Source: CAYYFX01 sp046330135
GTDB lineage: Bacteria > ARS69
Reading direction: 5' to 3'
DNA length: 64,000 nt
Assembly (NCBI GenBank): GCA_046330135.1
Contig: JAXLTI010000004.1
Span: forward strand, 930,001-994,000
Numbering within the stretch: position 1 is the stretch's first letter; each line of letters opens with the position of its first letter. The notes below the pieces were generated by a model that did no database searches, was not told the DNA's origin, and saw only the letters and a program-made list of their open reading frames with translations. Positions 1 to 8,885 of the stretch are shown piece by piece. Position numbers and translations under genes: made by a program.

Positions 1-781
1 CGAGCCGAAGCCGGACGCGCACGTTCTCGTGCGCGGCCTGGTGGACGGCGTCCCGCACGACGAGCTCGTGCTCGTCGCCACGCGCGCGGAGGGCCGCGGC
101 CGCGTGCTCATGATCGCCGGCGGTCCGTATTGGAAGTGGGACCTCTATCTCTGGGGCACCGGACGCTCCGGCGACGTGTTGCGGCGCTTCCTCTCGCGGT
201 CGGTCCGCTGGCTCGTCGCGCGCGAGGACTTCCGGCCCGTGATGATCCGTCCCTCGAAGAACCTCTTCGACGGCGCCGAGAAAGTCGTGGTGGAGGGGCA
301 GGTCTGGGACGACGACTACCGCCCCGTGCCCGGCGCCGACGTCCGCGCGAACTTGCGAGGGCCGCTCGGCACGACCGACGAGAAGAGCCGCGACATCTCC
401 CTGGTGGAGCTCGGGGGCGGGCGCTATCGTGGCGAGCTGCCGGGGCTGCCGCCGGGCGACTACCGGATCGAAGGCCAAGCCAAGCACGAGGGGGCCGATC
501 TCGGAACGGACCAGTCCGAGATGACCGTCGCGCCGTACCGCATGGAGCTCGAGGATCCGGCGCCTGACTTCGATCTCCTGAGAGACGTGGCGCGCGAGTC
601 CGGCGGCCGTTTCCTGCCGCTGGAGGAGGTGGGCAAGCTGCCCGACCTCCTGGACCTGAAGCCGGTGATCGATCGAACGGTGCGGGAGATGCCTTTCCTC
701 GAGAGTCCCCTGCTGTACTTCCTGTTGCTCGTCCTGCTCGGCGCGGAGTGGGCGCTCCGCCGCCGTCGCGGGCTTCCATAG
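1..781 (+). CDS. C-terminal part of a membrane protein with Ig-like domain (5' end outside window)
   Basis: The frame is open from base 2 to the TAG at 779-781 (259 visible residues), so the true start lies upstream. The visible part begins with a G-R-G-R-V-L-M-I-A-G-G segment followed by W-K-W-D and R-S-V-R-W-L-V. This resembles the end of the glutamine-amidotransferase/VWA-like region in large bacterial membrane proteins that monitor cell-surface state. A beta-rich Ig-like module follows (about residues 90-185), and a single hydrophobic helix (FLESPLLYFLLLVLLGAEWA) with a basic tail ends the protein. The topology suggests a periplasmic domain with a C-terminal anchor. The function is unknown. 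The next gene starts 8 bp downstream. Confidence 0.7.
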   Translation, partial: EPKPDAHVLVRGLVDGVPHDELVLVATRAEGRGRVLMIAGGPYWKWDLYLWGTGRSGDVLRRFLSRSVRWLVAREDFRPVMIRPSKNLFDGAEKVVVEGQVWDDDYRPVPGADVRANLRGPLGTTDEKSRDISLVELGGGRYRGELPGLPPGDYRIEGQAKHEGADLGTDQSEMTVAPYRMELEDPAPDFDLLRDVARESGGRFLPLEEVGKLPDLLDLKPVIDRTVREMPFLESPLLYFLLLVLLGAEWALRRRRGLP

Positions 782-789
782 CGGTCGAC

Positions 790-3573
790 ATGGGGGAGCG
801 CGGCGCGCCACGCGATCGACTCCTTCTCTTCGCTTTCCTCGCGCTCGCGGCGGCCCTGTTCCCCCGCGCCACCATGGGCGCGGCCACGTTCTTCCACTAC
901 GACACCGGGATGCAGAACCTCGCGTTCCGCGCGTGGTGGTTCGCCCAGTTGCGCGCGGGCCACTTCGCCACGTGGTGTCCGGGGATGTTCGCGGGCTATC
1001 CGCTCTTCGCGGAGACGCAGACCGGTCCGCTCTATCCGTCTACGTTCGTGCTCTTCTCGCTGTTGCCGCCCACGCTCGCCTTCTCCTGGAGCGTCGCGCT
1101 GCATTTCGCCTTCGCGGGAGCGGGAAGCTTCCTCCTCGCGCGCCGCCTCGGCGCGTCCACGACGGCGGCGATCCTCGCGGGCGTCGCCTTCGAGCTCTCC
1201 GGGTTCCTCGTGACGCACGTCGTGCATTTCAATCTGCTCGTCGGCGCGTCGTGGGCGCCGTGGGTGGCGCTGCTCGTGCTCCGGGCGGCGGACGGACGTC
1301 CCGGAGCCGCGTTGCTCCTCGCGGCGGCGCTCGCGTGCCTCCTGCTCGGTGCGCACCCGTACGCGGTCCTCATGAACACGATGCTCGCCGGCGTCGTGCT
1401 CGTGTTCCGCGCGGGGATCGTCCCGCGGAGGCTCGGCCTCGCGCTCGTCACGCTGGCGGCGGCGGCGACGCTCGGGGCGGCTCTCGCCGCGGTGCAGCTC
1501 CTGCCCGCCCGTGAGCTGATCGCGCGTACGCCGCGCGGCGCGGCGGTGGACTGGTCGTTCCTCACGTTCGGGTCGTTCCCGCCGTGGGGCATTCCGACGC
1601 TCGTCGCGCCGGATCTCTACGGCACGCCGGTGGACGGGACGTTCTGGGGCGGTCCGGACTGGAGTCATTTCGCCGAGACGTGCGCGTATTGCGGGGTCCT
1701 CGGGCTCGCGCTCGCCGCGGCGGCGCTCGCCCTGCGCCGCGATCTCGCGACGTCGCTCTTCGCGGCGCTGGCCTCGCTCTCGTTCGTGCTCATGCTGGGG
1801 CGTTACACGCCGGTGTACCGCATCGTCGCGTGGATCCCGGTCGTGCGCTCCACGCGCCTGCCGGCGCGCTTCGCCCTGCTGTTCACGCTCGCCCTGGCGA
1901 TGCTCGCCGCGCTCGGCCTCGATGCGCTGCAGCGCGAGCGTGCCCTCGAGCGGCGGCGCAGGGCCATCGGGCTCGGCGCCTCGCTCCTCGTCGCGCTCGC
2001 CGCGGCGGCGCTCGTGCTGAACGCGCCGGCGCGCGCGCCGGACGCCACGCTGGCCGGGACGGGTCGCCTCTGGGCCGCCCACCTCCGCGACGTGACCGCG
2101 GCCGCGCACGCCGTGAGCGCTCGGACCGTGGTCTGCGCGATCGCGTCGATTCTGGCGCTCCTCCCCTTCGGATTCGCGCGCGTGCCCAGGTGGGCGGGGA
2201 TCCTGCCGGTGATCGTCCTCGCGACGGACCTCTTCTCCTGGGGGCGCAGCTTCAATCCGGTCGTACCGGCGGCGACGCTGCTGCAGGCGCCGCCGGCCGT
2301 GGCGGCGCTGCCCCACGTGGAGCCCCGGCCGCGCATCTTCCGCCAGGGTCTCGACGAGATGTGGGACCGCCTGCCCCGGATGCCGCGCGTCGATCTCGTG
2401 ACTCCGGCTTGGAAAGGCCACGAGGCGTCCTATGCGACGGCGTCGTGGTCGCTCCCCCCGAACTCGCAGCTCCTGTACGGGGTCGACTCCGGCGAAGGGT
2501 TCACGTCCTTGCCGCCGCTCGCCTGGCTCGAGTGGATGGGGGTCCCCGCGCTGGCGGGGGCGGCGGCACATCCGAGCCTCACCGAAGGGCAGGCCGACCT
2601 CCTCGCCCTCGACGCCGTTCTCTCCTCGGGGAGCGGGATCGTGGGCCCGGGTTGGAAGGCGCAGGCGCTGCCGGGCGACCTCTTCCTCTCCCGGAACACC
2701 GATCCGTTGCCGCGCGTGCGGCTCGCGCGGTCGTGGGCCGTGAAGCCCCGCGCGGAGCTGCTCGCCGAGGTGCAGGCAAAGGACTACGAGCCGCGTCGCC
2801 GGGTGCTGCTCGAAGCAGCGCCCCCCGGCTGGCCGGACACGAAGGACGGCGGCCCCGCCGACGAGCCGATCCCGGGCCGGGAGCTGGCACCGGGTCGCTG
2901 GCGGGTGGAGGTGCCGAAGGGCAGCGACGGGATCGTCGTCCTTGCCGAGGCGCACGACCCCGATTGGCGGATCACCCGCTCGGACGGAACGAGGCTGCCG
3001 CTGATGCGCGCCGACGGACTCTTCCTCGCGTTTGCCGCGCCGCCGGAGGGCGGAACGGTCGAGCTGAGGCACGCGCCGGCCTCGGTGGCTCGGGGCGCGG
3101 CGATCAGCGGACTGGCGATCCTCCTCGTGATCGCAGGGGCGCTCGCCCTCCGGGGGCGCCGCTGGGCCGCTCTGCCCCCCGAGTCGCGCCCGGGGCTTGC
3201 GCCGTGGGGCTGGGCGGTCGCCGCGGCCGTCATGGCCGCCGTATCCGCCTCCGTGGACACCGGCGGAGTCCGAGCGGACCGCCGCGAAGCAACCCTCGAT
3301 GCAGCTGCGACGAGGTCTTGGTCCGACGAGGCGCTCGGGGCTCTCCAGGCCGGTGTCCCCGAGGAGGCGGCCCGGCTCCTCCGCGCCGCCGTCAGCCGGG
3401 AGCCCGTCGATGCGATGCTCCACTACCGCCTCGGGGTGGCCGAGCGAGCCGCCGGCCGGACCCAAGCGGCCCGTGTGGAGTTCCAGCGGGCGCTCGCGCT
3501 CGCCCCGTCCCTGAGGGAGGCCGAGGCCTCCCTTCGTGAAGAAAAGGGAAAGGAGGGGAGCCCCGAACCCTAG
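790..3573 (+). CDS. YfhO-like multi-pass membrane protein with C-terminal TPR region
   Basis: The product is about 927 residues with roughly a dozen hydrophobic segments in the first half, including the L-F-F-H-Y-D-T/G-P-L-Y-P-S type loops of YfhO-family (GT-C-like) membrane proteins. These are thought to handle lipid-linked sugars in cell-envelope glycosylation. The middle is a large soluble domain. The last ~80 residues form two TPR-like helical pairs ending L-Y-x-L-G-V-A-E-R style repeats. ATG 790 was chosen because it follows the upstream stop by 8 bp and puts a membrane helix near the N-terminus. An in-frame GTG at 748 would overlap the upstream gene by 34 bp. The substrate cannot be told. 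Confidence 0.8.
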   Translation: MGERGAPRDRLLLFAFLALAAALFPRATMGAATFFHYDTGMQNLAFRAWWFAQLRAGHFATWCPGMFAGYPLFAETQTGPLYPSTFVLFSLLPPTLAFSWSVALHFAFAGAGSFLLARRLGASTTAAILAGVAFELSGFLVTHVVHFNLLVGASWAPWVALLVLRAADGRPGAALLLAAALACLLLGAHPYAVLMNTMLAGVVLVFRAGIVPRRLGLALVTLAAAATLGAALAAVQLLPARELIARTPRGAAVDWSFLTFGSFPPWGIPTLVAPDLYGTPVDGTFWGGPDWSHFAETCAYCGVLGLALAAAALALRRDLATSLFAALASLSFVLMLGRYTPVYRIVAWIPVVRSTRLPARFALLFTLALAMLAALGLDALQRERALERRRRAIGLGASLLVALAAAALVLNAPARAPDATLAGTGRLWAAHLRDVTAAAHAVSARTVVCAIASILALLPFGFARVPRWAGILPVIVLATDLFSWGRSFNPVVPAATLLQAPPAVAALPHVEPRPRIFRQGLDEMWDRLPRMPRVDLVTPAWKGHEASYATASWSLPPNSQLLYGVDSGEGFTSLPPLAWLEWMGVPALAGAAAHPSLTEGQADLLALDAVLSSGSGIVGPGWKAQALPGDLFLSRNTDPLPRVRLARSWAVKPRAELLAEVQAKDYEPRRRVLLEAAPPGWPDTKDGGPADEPIPGRELAPGRWRVEVPKGSDGIVVLAEAHDPDWRITRSDGTRLPLMRADGLFLAFAAPPEGGTVELRHAPASVARGAAISGLAILLVIAGALALRGRRWAALPPESRPGLAPWGWAVAAAVMAAVSASVDTGGVRADRREATLDAAATRSWSDEALGALQAGVPEEAARLLRAAVSREPVDAMLHYRLGVAERAAGRTQAARVEFQRALALAPSLREAEASLREEKGKEGSPEP

Positions 3574-3753
3574 GCCGCGCGCTCTTTTCCTGGCGCGCGA
3601 GTCGCTTTCGGCGTAAGTTTCGTCGGAAGTGTCGATGTCGGAATAGCTGATATCTACATTTCTGTTTGGGAAGACCCGGACTCGTCCGGAGCACGCCTAC
3701 CCCCGGTCGGTGAGGGTGCCGCACTGCACCGGCTGAAAGCGCAGGAGATCGTC

Positions 3754-4197
3754 ATGGCTCAGCTAGATCGGTTACTGGACCGCTACGACTTGAAAACCCT
3801 GGAAGCCGCGATGCGAAAGCGCCGGGCGCGCGAGGACCGTAAGCTGGCCCGCCTCGAGACCCGGCGGAAGGAGCTGCAGGCGCAGCTCCGGAAGCTGGAG
3901 CAGATAGCGGGAGGTAACGGCACTTCCCTCTCTCTGCGCGGGCCTCGGGGGTCGGCGGCGGTCATCACGCGCCGCCCCAACGCGCGCCGCCTCAACGAGA
4001 TCTCGCTGGCGGAGGCGCTCGAGCAGGTGATGAGCGCCCGCAAGAAGCCGATCCACTACAAGGAACTGACCGACACGGTGGTCAAGAAGAAGCTGTACCG
4101 GACGAAGAGCAAGAACCTGCTCTCGACGGTCGCGGTCACCCTGAAGCGGGACGGCCGTTTCAAGAAGATCGAGCCAGGCATTTACGCGCTGAAGTAG
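3754..4197 (+). CDS. HARE-HTH domain protein with N-terminal coiled coil
   Basis: A 147-residue basic protein. Residues ~15-50 are a charged coiled coil rich in Arg/Lys/Glu. Residues ~80-145 form a winged-helix of the HARE-HTH type (ISLAEALEQVM, KPIHYKELTD, LLSTVAVTLKRDGRF, PGIYALK). This fold links DNA-binding modules to chromatin or restriction enzymes in many organisms and is likely to bind DNA here. The gene stands alone, with an AT-rich upstream region (3620-3665) that probably holds its promoter. Its stop is 3 bp from the stop of the convergent CCA-adding gene. Its targets are not known. Confidence 0.8.
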   Translation: MAQLDRLLDRYDLKTLEAAMRKRRAREDRKLARLETRRKELQAQLRKLEQIAGGNGTSLSLRGPRGSAAVITRRPNARRLNEISLAEALEQVMSARKKPIHYKELTDTVVKKKLYRTKSKNLLSTVAVTLKRDGRFKKIEPGIYALK

Positions 4198-4200
4198 GCG

Positions 4201-5541
4201 TCAACCGTTCCGAGGGGGCGGATCCGGCCCGCCCCCGGAACGACCCTGCTCGCGGCGACGGCGCGCGTCCTCCAGCGCCTCTTCGCGCGAGGTGATCTTC
4301 CCCTCGAGCTGAAGCTCTTCCAATCGTCGCAGCTCCGCGCCGAGGGTCGGCCCGGCCGGCCAGCCGAGCGCCATGAGGTCGTCGCCCCCGACGAGGCGCG
4401 GCGGTCGCAAGCCCTCCTCGCCGAGCTCTTCGCGCGCCTTCCGCACGAACTCCCAGTTGTCGAGATGGCCGTGGCTCGCCAGGCAATCGGCGCGATGGAG
4501 CGCCAGGTGATCCTCGAAGTGCGGCTCGCGGAGGAACCGCTTCAACGTGGACGTCTTCATGCGCGTGACGTCGAGGAAGCGCATGTGGTTCGCCACGAGC
4601 GACACGACGCGCTCGCGGGACTCGTTCGAGAGACGCAGCCGGCGGCAGATGTCGTCGGTCATCGCGGCGCCGATCTTCGCGTGCGCGGGGAAGCGGATGA
4701 CGCCGTCGCTGCGCTCGAGGGTAGGCGGCTTGCCCACGTCGTGGAGCAGCGCGCCGAATGCCAGCTCGAGCGACGGCCCGTCGAAATGCTCGAACAGCAG
4801 CATGGTGTGCGTCCACACGTCGCCTTCGGGATGGTACTGCGGCGGCTGCTCCACGCCGCCCATCGCTTCCACCTCGGGCAGGATCACGCGCATCAGCCCG
4901 GTCTCGTGGAGCAGGCGCAGCCCGCGCGGGGCGTTCGATCCGGTGAGCAGCCGCGCGAGCTCGTCGCGCGTGCGCTCCGCCGCCACGTCGGCGGCGAGAG
5001 GGGCGAGGGCGCCGAGCGCTGCGCGAGTACCCGCCTCGATCTCGAAGTCCAGCTGCGCCGCGAGTCGCACGGCGCGCAGGAGGCGCAGGTAGTCCTCGCG
5101 GAAGCGCGCGGCGGGATCGCCGATCGCGCGAAGGCGTCGCTCCTCGACGTCGCGCCGGCCGCCCACGAGGTCCGTGATCTCGCCGGTCTCGGGATCGAGG
5201 TACAGGCCGTTCACCGTGAAGTCGCGCCGCCGCGCGTCGTCCTCCAGCGTGCCGAAGGAGACCTCGCTGGGCCTTCGGCCGTCCAGGTAGACGCCCTCGC
5301 GCCGGAACGTGGCCACCTCGATCGTCTCCGGGCCGTCCGGCACGCGCACCACGCCGAACGCCGCGCCCACGAGCTGCGCCTGCGGCCAGAGCGCGACCAC
5401 CTCGTCCGGCGTGGCCGACGTGGCCACGTCGACGTCGTGGGGCGTGCGCCCGAGCAGGGTGTCGCGCACGGCGCCGCCCGCGATCCACGCCTCGCGCCCG
5501 CTCGCCCGCAGCCGCTTGGCGATGCGCTTGGCCGCCTGCAT
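4201..5541 (-). CDS. tRNA nucleotidyltransferase / poly(A) polymerase family with HD domain
   Basis: A 446-residue protein. The N-terminal class II nucleotidyltransferase domain shows G-G-A-V-R-D (22-27) and the metal-binding D-V-D (36-38), followed by the RRDFTVNGL motif and the R-F-x-E-D-x-L-R-L-L-R-A-V-R region. A central HD-type module carries L-L-H-D-V-G-K-P. This architecture fits CCA-adding enzymes that build or repair the tRNA 3' end in the cytoplasm, but CCA-adding, A-adding and poly(A)-adding members cannot be separated by eye. ATG 5541 was taken as the start. Upstream in-frame TTG/GTG codons (around 5559-5562) are possible. The gene is divergent from the small Trm112-like gene. Confidence 0.88.
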   Translation of the reverse strand: MQAAKRIAKRLRASGREAWIAGGAVRDTLLGRTPHDVDVATSATPDEVVALWPQAQLVGAAFGVVRVPDGPETIEVATFRREGVYLDGRRPSEVSFGTLEDDARRRDFTVNGLYLDPETGEITDLVGGRRDVEERRLRAIGDPAARFREDYLRLLRAVRLAAQLDFEIEAGTRAALGALAPLAADVAAERTRDELARLLTGSNAPRGLRLLHETGLMRVILPEVEAMGGVEQPPQYHPEGDVWTHTMLLFEHFDGPSLELAFGALLHDVGKPPTLERSDGVIRFPAHAKIGAAMTDDICRRLRLSNESRERVVSLVANHMRFLDVTRMKTSTLKRFLREPHFEDHLALHRADCLASHGHLDNWEFVRKAREELGEEGLRPPRLVGGDDLMALGWPAGPTLGAELRRLEELQLEGKITSREEALEDARRRREQGRSGGGPDPPPRNG

Positions 5542-5649
5542 CGCGCCGGTCTCGTCCAAGACCTTCCGCCTCTTCCTCGGTTGTGGGATGATCGCCCGGC
5601 TTGCGCCGCGCGTCCTGTGACGCCCGCGTGCGCCGGCCCGGAGGCCGCC

Positions 5650-5859
5650 GTGCCGATCGATCCCGAGCTGCTCGATCTCCTCGCCTGCCCGCTCTCGCGG
5701 GCCCCGCTCGTGGAGGACGGGGAGACCCTCGTCTCCACCGACCCCGCCACGAGACGCCGCTACCGCGTGGAGAGCGGCATCCCCGTCATGCTCGTCGAAG
5801 AGTCCGAAGAGCTGGACGAGGCCACGTGGCGCGCCGTCATGGCCCGGCACGGCCGCTGA
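5650..5859 (+). CDS. Trm112/YcaR-like small protein
   Basis: A 69-residue protein starting at a GTG with GGAGG 5 bp upstream (5640-5644). It opens with IDPELLDLLACPL, the standard beginning of Trm112/UPF0434 proteins, and has the later Y-R-V-E-S-G-I-P-V-M-L-V-E-E motif. Members act as small activator or partner subunits of methyltransferases, and some bind zinc. Only one of the usual cysteines (in L-A-C-P) is present here, so metal binding is doubtful. The last 23 bp overlap the 3' end of the convergent GT-C gene. Confidence 0.85.
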   Translation: MPIDPELLDLLACPLSRAPLVEDGETLVSTDPATRRRYRVESGIPVMLVEESEELDEATWRAVMARHGR

Positions 5860-7444
5860 GCGACCCCGCCTCCTCCGGCCCGACGAAATCGAGCGCGAAC
5901 GAGCGGAAGCCGCCGAAGCGCGCGCGCACCCGTCCCGCGGAAGGATGCGCCCGCACCACGACCTGCGTGGCCATCGCGGGATTCGACGTCACCGTGTAGC
6001 CGGACGTCGAGGCTTCGAACATCTCCTCCAGCTGCGCGCCGTCCGGAGTGCGAAACCACGCCGGAAGGAACGCGAACGCCGCAACCGGATGCGACCGCAG
6101 GAACTCGTCGCTCGGGGAGCGCATCCCGGGCGTGTTCAGGCCGATCACGTCCAGCGTGGGCAGGCGCGAGAAGTATCGCACGGCTCCGGCGTCCGAGGCG
6201 GCGATGCGCGTGCCCGGCGGCAACGTCGCCGCGAGCCGCTCGCCGATGGCTCGCTGGACCTCGTTGATGTTGCGGACGTCGTTGTGGAGGTGGCGGCTCT
6301 CCGGCCCCACGCGCACGGCCGCCTGCCCGGCGGCGACCACGAGAAGCGCGGCAAGCGCGATTCCCTTCGCGCGGGGCGTCCGACCCCACGCGTATGCGCC
6401 GAGCGCGGCCGCCACGAGGAAGAGGGGAACCGGCGGCAGGACGTAGCGGAGGTGGTAGAACGCGACGGGGTCGACCGGGTCGAGCACCGCGAGGTTCGCG
6501 AGGAGGAAGGCGGCGCCGGCCGCGAACGGGATCCACGGTGCGAGGTCGTGCGCCGGAGCGATCGAGGGGGCCGAGGCGGCCACGCGCGGCCGCGCCGCGC
6601 CGCCGGCCAGCAGCCCGGCTGTCGCGACCCAGCCGACGGCGAAGCCGAAGGGCGGCACCGTCGACAGCATCCGCCCCAGCGCCGTTCCGAGACGATGCGG
6701 CAGGGCCGCGATCGACAGGGCGCTCTTCGCGTAGAACGTCGCGGGCAGAGGAGCGCTCGACGCCCAGAGATCGTAGGCCACGAGCGCGAGCCCCGCGAGA
6801 ACGGGGGCCGCGAGGAGGCGCGCCGCGGCGGAGCGCCGGCGCCCGGTCGGCGCGAGGAGCGACGCGGCCGCCGCGAGCACGAGGATGGATGCGCCGCATT
6901 CCGGTCGCGCGAGGCCGGCTCCCGCGAGGAAGAGTCCCGCCGCGCCGAAGGAGCCCATGACCACCGCGCGCGCGCCGAGGAGGAGCAGCAACGACGTCAG
7001 CGCGACCTCCATCCCGGAGAGGCTCGCGGCGACGAGCGGCGTCGCGAGAGCCGTGAGGCACCCGGCCACGGCGCCGACCGCGTCGCTCCCGGAGAGCCGC
7101 CGCGCGAGCGAGGTCGCAGCGAGAACGCCGCCGAGCTGCAGCGCGGCCCCGATCAGGATGACCGAGGCGATCAACACATCGGGACTTGCCGCGTGGCCGA
7201 AGAGCGCGTGCAACACCGCGAGGACGATCGCCCAGGCCGGCGAGGTGCATCCGGTGGACGGCTTGCCGTCCTCGTAGGCGAGGTATCCGTTCGCCAGCAG
7301 ACCTCGCCCGTAGACCATGTGGATCCACGCGTCGTCGAGACGGAAGCCGAGGGAGCCCGGGTTCGCGCTTCGACCCGCCGTCCACACGAGGGCGACGACG
7401 ATCACGCCGAGAGCGAGGGGCGTCACACGCAGGGCTTTGGCCAC
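5837..7444 (-). CDS. GT-C-type multi-pass membrane protein (glycosyltransferase 39-like)
   Basis: A 535-residue protein with about ten hydrophobic segments. Near the N-terminus it has L-D-D-A-W-I-H-M-V-Y-G-R-G-L, the acidic D-D pair in the first periplasmic loop typical of GT-C lipid-linked sugar transferases. The C-terminal ~150 residues are soluble and contain A-S-D-A-G-A-V-R-Y-F, common in these families. A role in transferring sugars from polyprenyl-phosphate donors on the outer face of the inner membrane is inferred. The GTG start at 7444 has a GGAGGGG site 5 bp upstream. The gene is monocistronic and its substrate is unknown. Confidence 0.75.
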   Translation of the reverse strand: MAKALRVTPLALGVIVVALVWTAGRSANPGSLGFRLDDAWIHMVYGRGLLANGYLAYEDGKPSTGCTSPAWAIVLAVLHALFGHAASPDVLIASVILIGAALQLGGVLAATSLARRLSGSDAVGAVAGCLTALATPLVAASLSGMEVALTSLLLLLGARAVVMGSFGAAGLFLAGAGLARPECGASILVLAAAASLLAPTGRRRSAAARLLAAPVLAGLALVAYDLWASSAPLPATFYAKSALSIAALPHRLGTALGRMLSTVPPFGFAVGWVATAGLLAGGAARPRVAASAPSIAPAHDLAPWIPFAAGAAFLLANLAVLDPVDPVAFYHLRYVLPPVPLFLVAAALGAYAWGRTPRAKGIALAALLVVAAGQAAVRVGPESRHLHNDVRNINEVQRAIGERLAATLPPGTRIAASDAGAVRYFSRLPTLDVIGLNTPGMRSPSDEFLRSHPVAAFAFLPAWFRTPDGAQLEEMFEASTSGYTVTSNPAMATQVVVRAHPSAGRVRARFGGFRSFALDFVGPEEAGSLSGRAGP

Positions 7445-7672
7445 AGGCCCCTCCGGAGGATCCGACCCCTACAGGATGGGTCGGTGGAGTTCGAGCCTAC
7501 ATCATATGGACATTCTGATCTTGACGAAGCCTTGATGACCCGTTAGGGTGCGGCCCGCTCGGGTCGGTCGTCGCTTCCGGCTCCGCAGCATCCCGGGCAA
7601 CGAGTTCGTCCGCGCGGCTCGTCGCCGCATGCTCGTGACCGCTCCGATCGAGTGCCCCGAACGGAGGCCCGG

Positions 7673-7843
7673 ATGAAGCGACGCCCCTTCGCCCAACGCG
7701 CGTCGGTGCGCAAGCAGGTCCTCCGCCGACGTCGCATCCACACGAGCTTCGCCGACACCTGGGAGAGGCTCCGCAACGATGCTCGCCGTCTCCGCGAGGA
7801 GGGGGCGAATGTAGAGGTCGAGGCGCAAACGCGAGCCGCCTAG
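7673..7843 (+). CDS. Small basic protein, unknown
   Basis: A 56-codon ORF starting ATG-AAG with GGAGG at 7663-7667, 5 bp before the start. The product begins M-K-R-R-P-F and is very basic in the first half; the second half looks like an amphipathic helix (F-A-D-T-W-E-R-L-R-N-D-A-R-R-L-R-E-E). I recognise no family. The good ribosome site is the main support. Longer antisense frames exist over the same bases, so this call is tentative. Confidence 0.35.
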   Translation: MKRRPFAQRASVRKQVLRRRRIHTSFADTWERLRNDARRLREEGANVEVEAQTRAA

Positions 7844-7882
7844 CCGCCTCGCGCGCTTCTGCGGGCGACGTCGCCCGTGACG

Positions 7883-8239
7883 TTACCGGAGCGCCTCGTT
7901 CGGCGCGAGGTACACGTTGAGCGGGTAGAACTGCCGGCCGCGCAGCTCCACTTGGAACCACAGGCCCGCGACCACGAGGGGCGTGGTGGCTTCGCCGGCC
8001 TCGAGCACGTAGCGGCAGAACGGATTCCCGAAGAAATCGATCGGCGCGACGTGGAGCGGTCGGCTCGTCCGATTCTCGACGATGAGCCGGTCCCCGGGCG
8101 CAAGCGTGACCTGCGGTTGGTCCGCCCCGTCCGAGTCACGGACGACGACGCGCACGATCTGCGCGCGGCGAGTCCGCCCGGTGGCGGGGGAGTGGATCGC
8201 CTGCAAGCGCGAGAGGGTGTTCAAGGGACCGCCCTCCAA
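7883..8239 (-). CDS. Small beta-rich protein, possibly cupredoxin-like fold, unknown
   Basis: About 118 residues from a TTG at 8239; a second TTG at 8224 has GGAGGG about 8 bp upstream and may be the real start. The sequence alternates hydrophobic strands with turns (V-R-V-V-V-R-D-S-D-G, L-A-P-G-D-R-L-I-V-E-N-R-T-S-R-P-L-H-V, L-W-F-Q-V-E-L), like a cupredoxin or Ig-type sandwich. There is no complete His-Cys-His-Met copper set and no clear signal peptide, so a metal role is not supported. It sits at the left edge of the accessory stretch. Confidence 0.5.
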   Translation of the reverse strand: MEGGPLNTLSRLQAIHSPATGRTRRAQIVRVVVRDSDGADQPQVTLAPGDRLIVENRTSRPLHVAPIDFFGNPFCRYVLEAGEATTPLVVAGLWFQVELRGRQFYPLNVYLAPNEALR

Positions 8240-8885
8240 TTCGGAGTCGGGAACGGCACGGGTCCACTCTCCTCACGTCGGAGCGGACCGACAAGCCTGT
8301 CGCCGGACGGAAACCGAGGGGGTCGGGAGGGTCGGGGGCGATTCGGAGCGGCTGGGATCGGTCGGAATCGGTCGGGATCGAGTGGCGGAGGCGGTCTCGA
8401 CGCCCCCAGGAAGGGCCGGCGGCTCGACGCCCAGAAAAAGTGAGGGAGGCGAAGTGGCCAGTACTTCGCCTCCCGATCCTGTGCGGCCCTTTGCCGCGCT
8501 CTTTCGTTTCGTGAGGGGCTCTCTGGCAACCCGGGGACCGGAAGCACACCTCCGAGCACCGGACCATCGGGGAGAAGATCACCCCTCAACTGCGCATGCT
8601 CCCATGCAAGGGTGATGCCGCTGCGTTCGACCGAGCGTCGAGGGCGACCTCGTACACGAGTAACGCACTGTCGCAAAACAACTTGTCGATCTCGGTCGCG
8701 GTGCTGTGGCGCGTGGAAGCGCCGCCTTCGACTGTCGTGAGAAGGGGACAGCCGGCCCCGCACGTCCTCGTTCGGGGACAGCGGTTTCCCCTGGATGATC
8801 CAGACATATGTCTGGTATCTTCGCGCCGTCGTGGCGGCAGGATCGGCGCGGGCGCTCGGTCGGGGGCATGCGCGGGGAGCGGTCG
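8240..8885. other. Non-coding stretch with a strong hairpin and a palindromic operator
   Basis: I see no convincing gene in these ~645 bases. There are tracts built from repeated G-G-T-C-G-G-x-x words (8300-8390). A perfect 12-bp stem (8444-8455 with 8463-8474, 7-base loop) is not followed by a T run. Two GGGGACAG words lie near 8745 and 8774. The palindrome at 8800-8815 is listed separately. The mixed composition looks like decayed mobile or duplicated DNA. Confidence 0.5.
8800..8815. promoter_or_regulatory. Perfect 16-bp palindrome upstream of the DUF6504 gene (candidate SOS operator)
   Basis: CCAGACATATGTCTGG reads the same on both strands and lies 70 bp before the ATG at 8886. A near copy (13 of 16 identical, with identical flanking GAT and TATC) precedes the mrfAB-like operon at 39130. 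Its layout (half-site AGAC, 4-base spacer, GTCT) parallels Gram-positive LexA boxes (GAAC, 4 bases, GTTC). It overlaps a possible -10 (GGTATC), as a repressor site would. LexA binding is inferred. Confidence 0.6.

Noticed and set aside
460..3465. 1001-residue open frame on the minus strand
   Set aside because: Antisense shadow of the YfhO-like gene; Arg/Glu-rich composition with no motifs, as expected in GC-rich DNA.
7502..7961. Overlapping minus-strand frames of 108-154 codons
   Set aside because: No ribosome site or motif; the opposite small ORF at 7673 has a better start signal, though it is itself tentative.
8444..8474. 12-bp hairpin as an intrinsic terminator
   Set aside because: Strong stem but no T run on either side and no gene ending next to it; kept only as a structure note.
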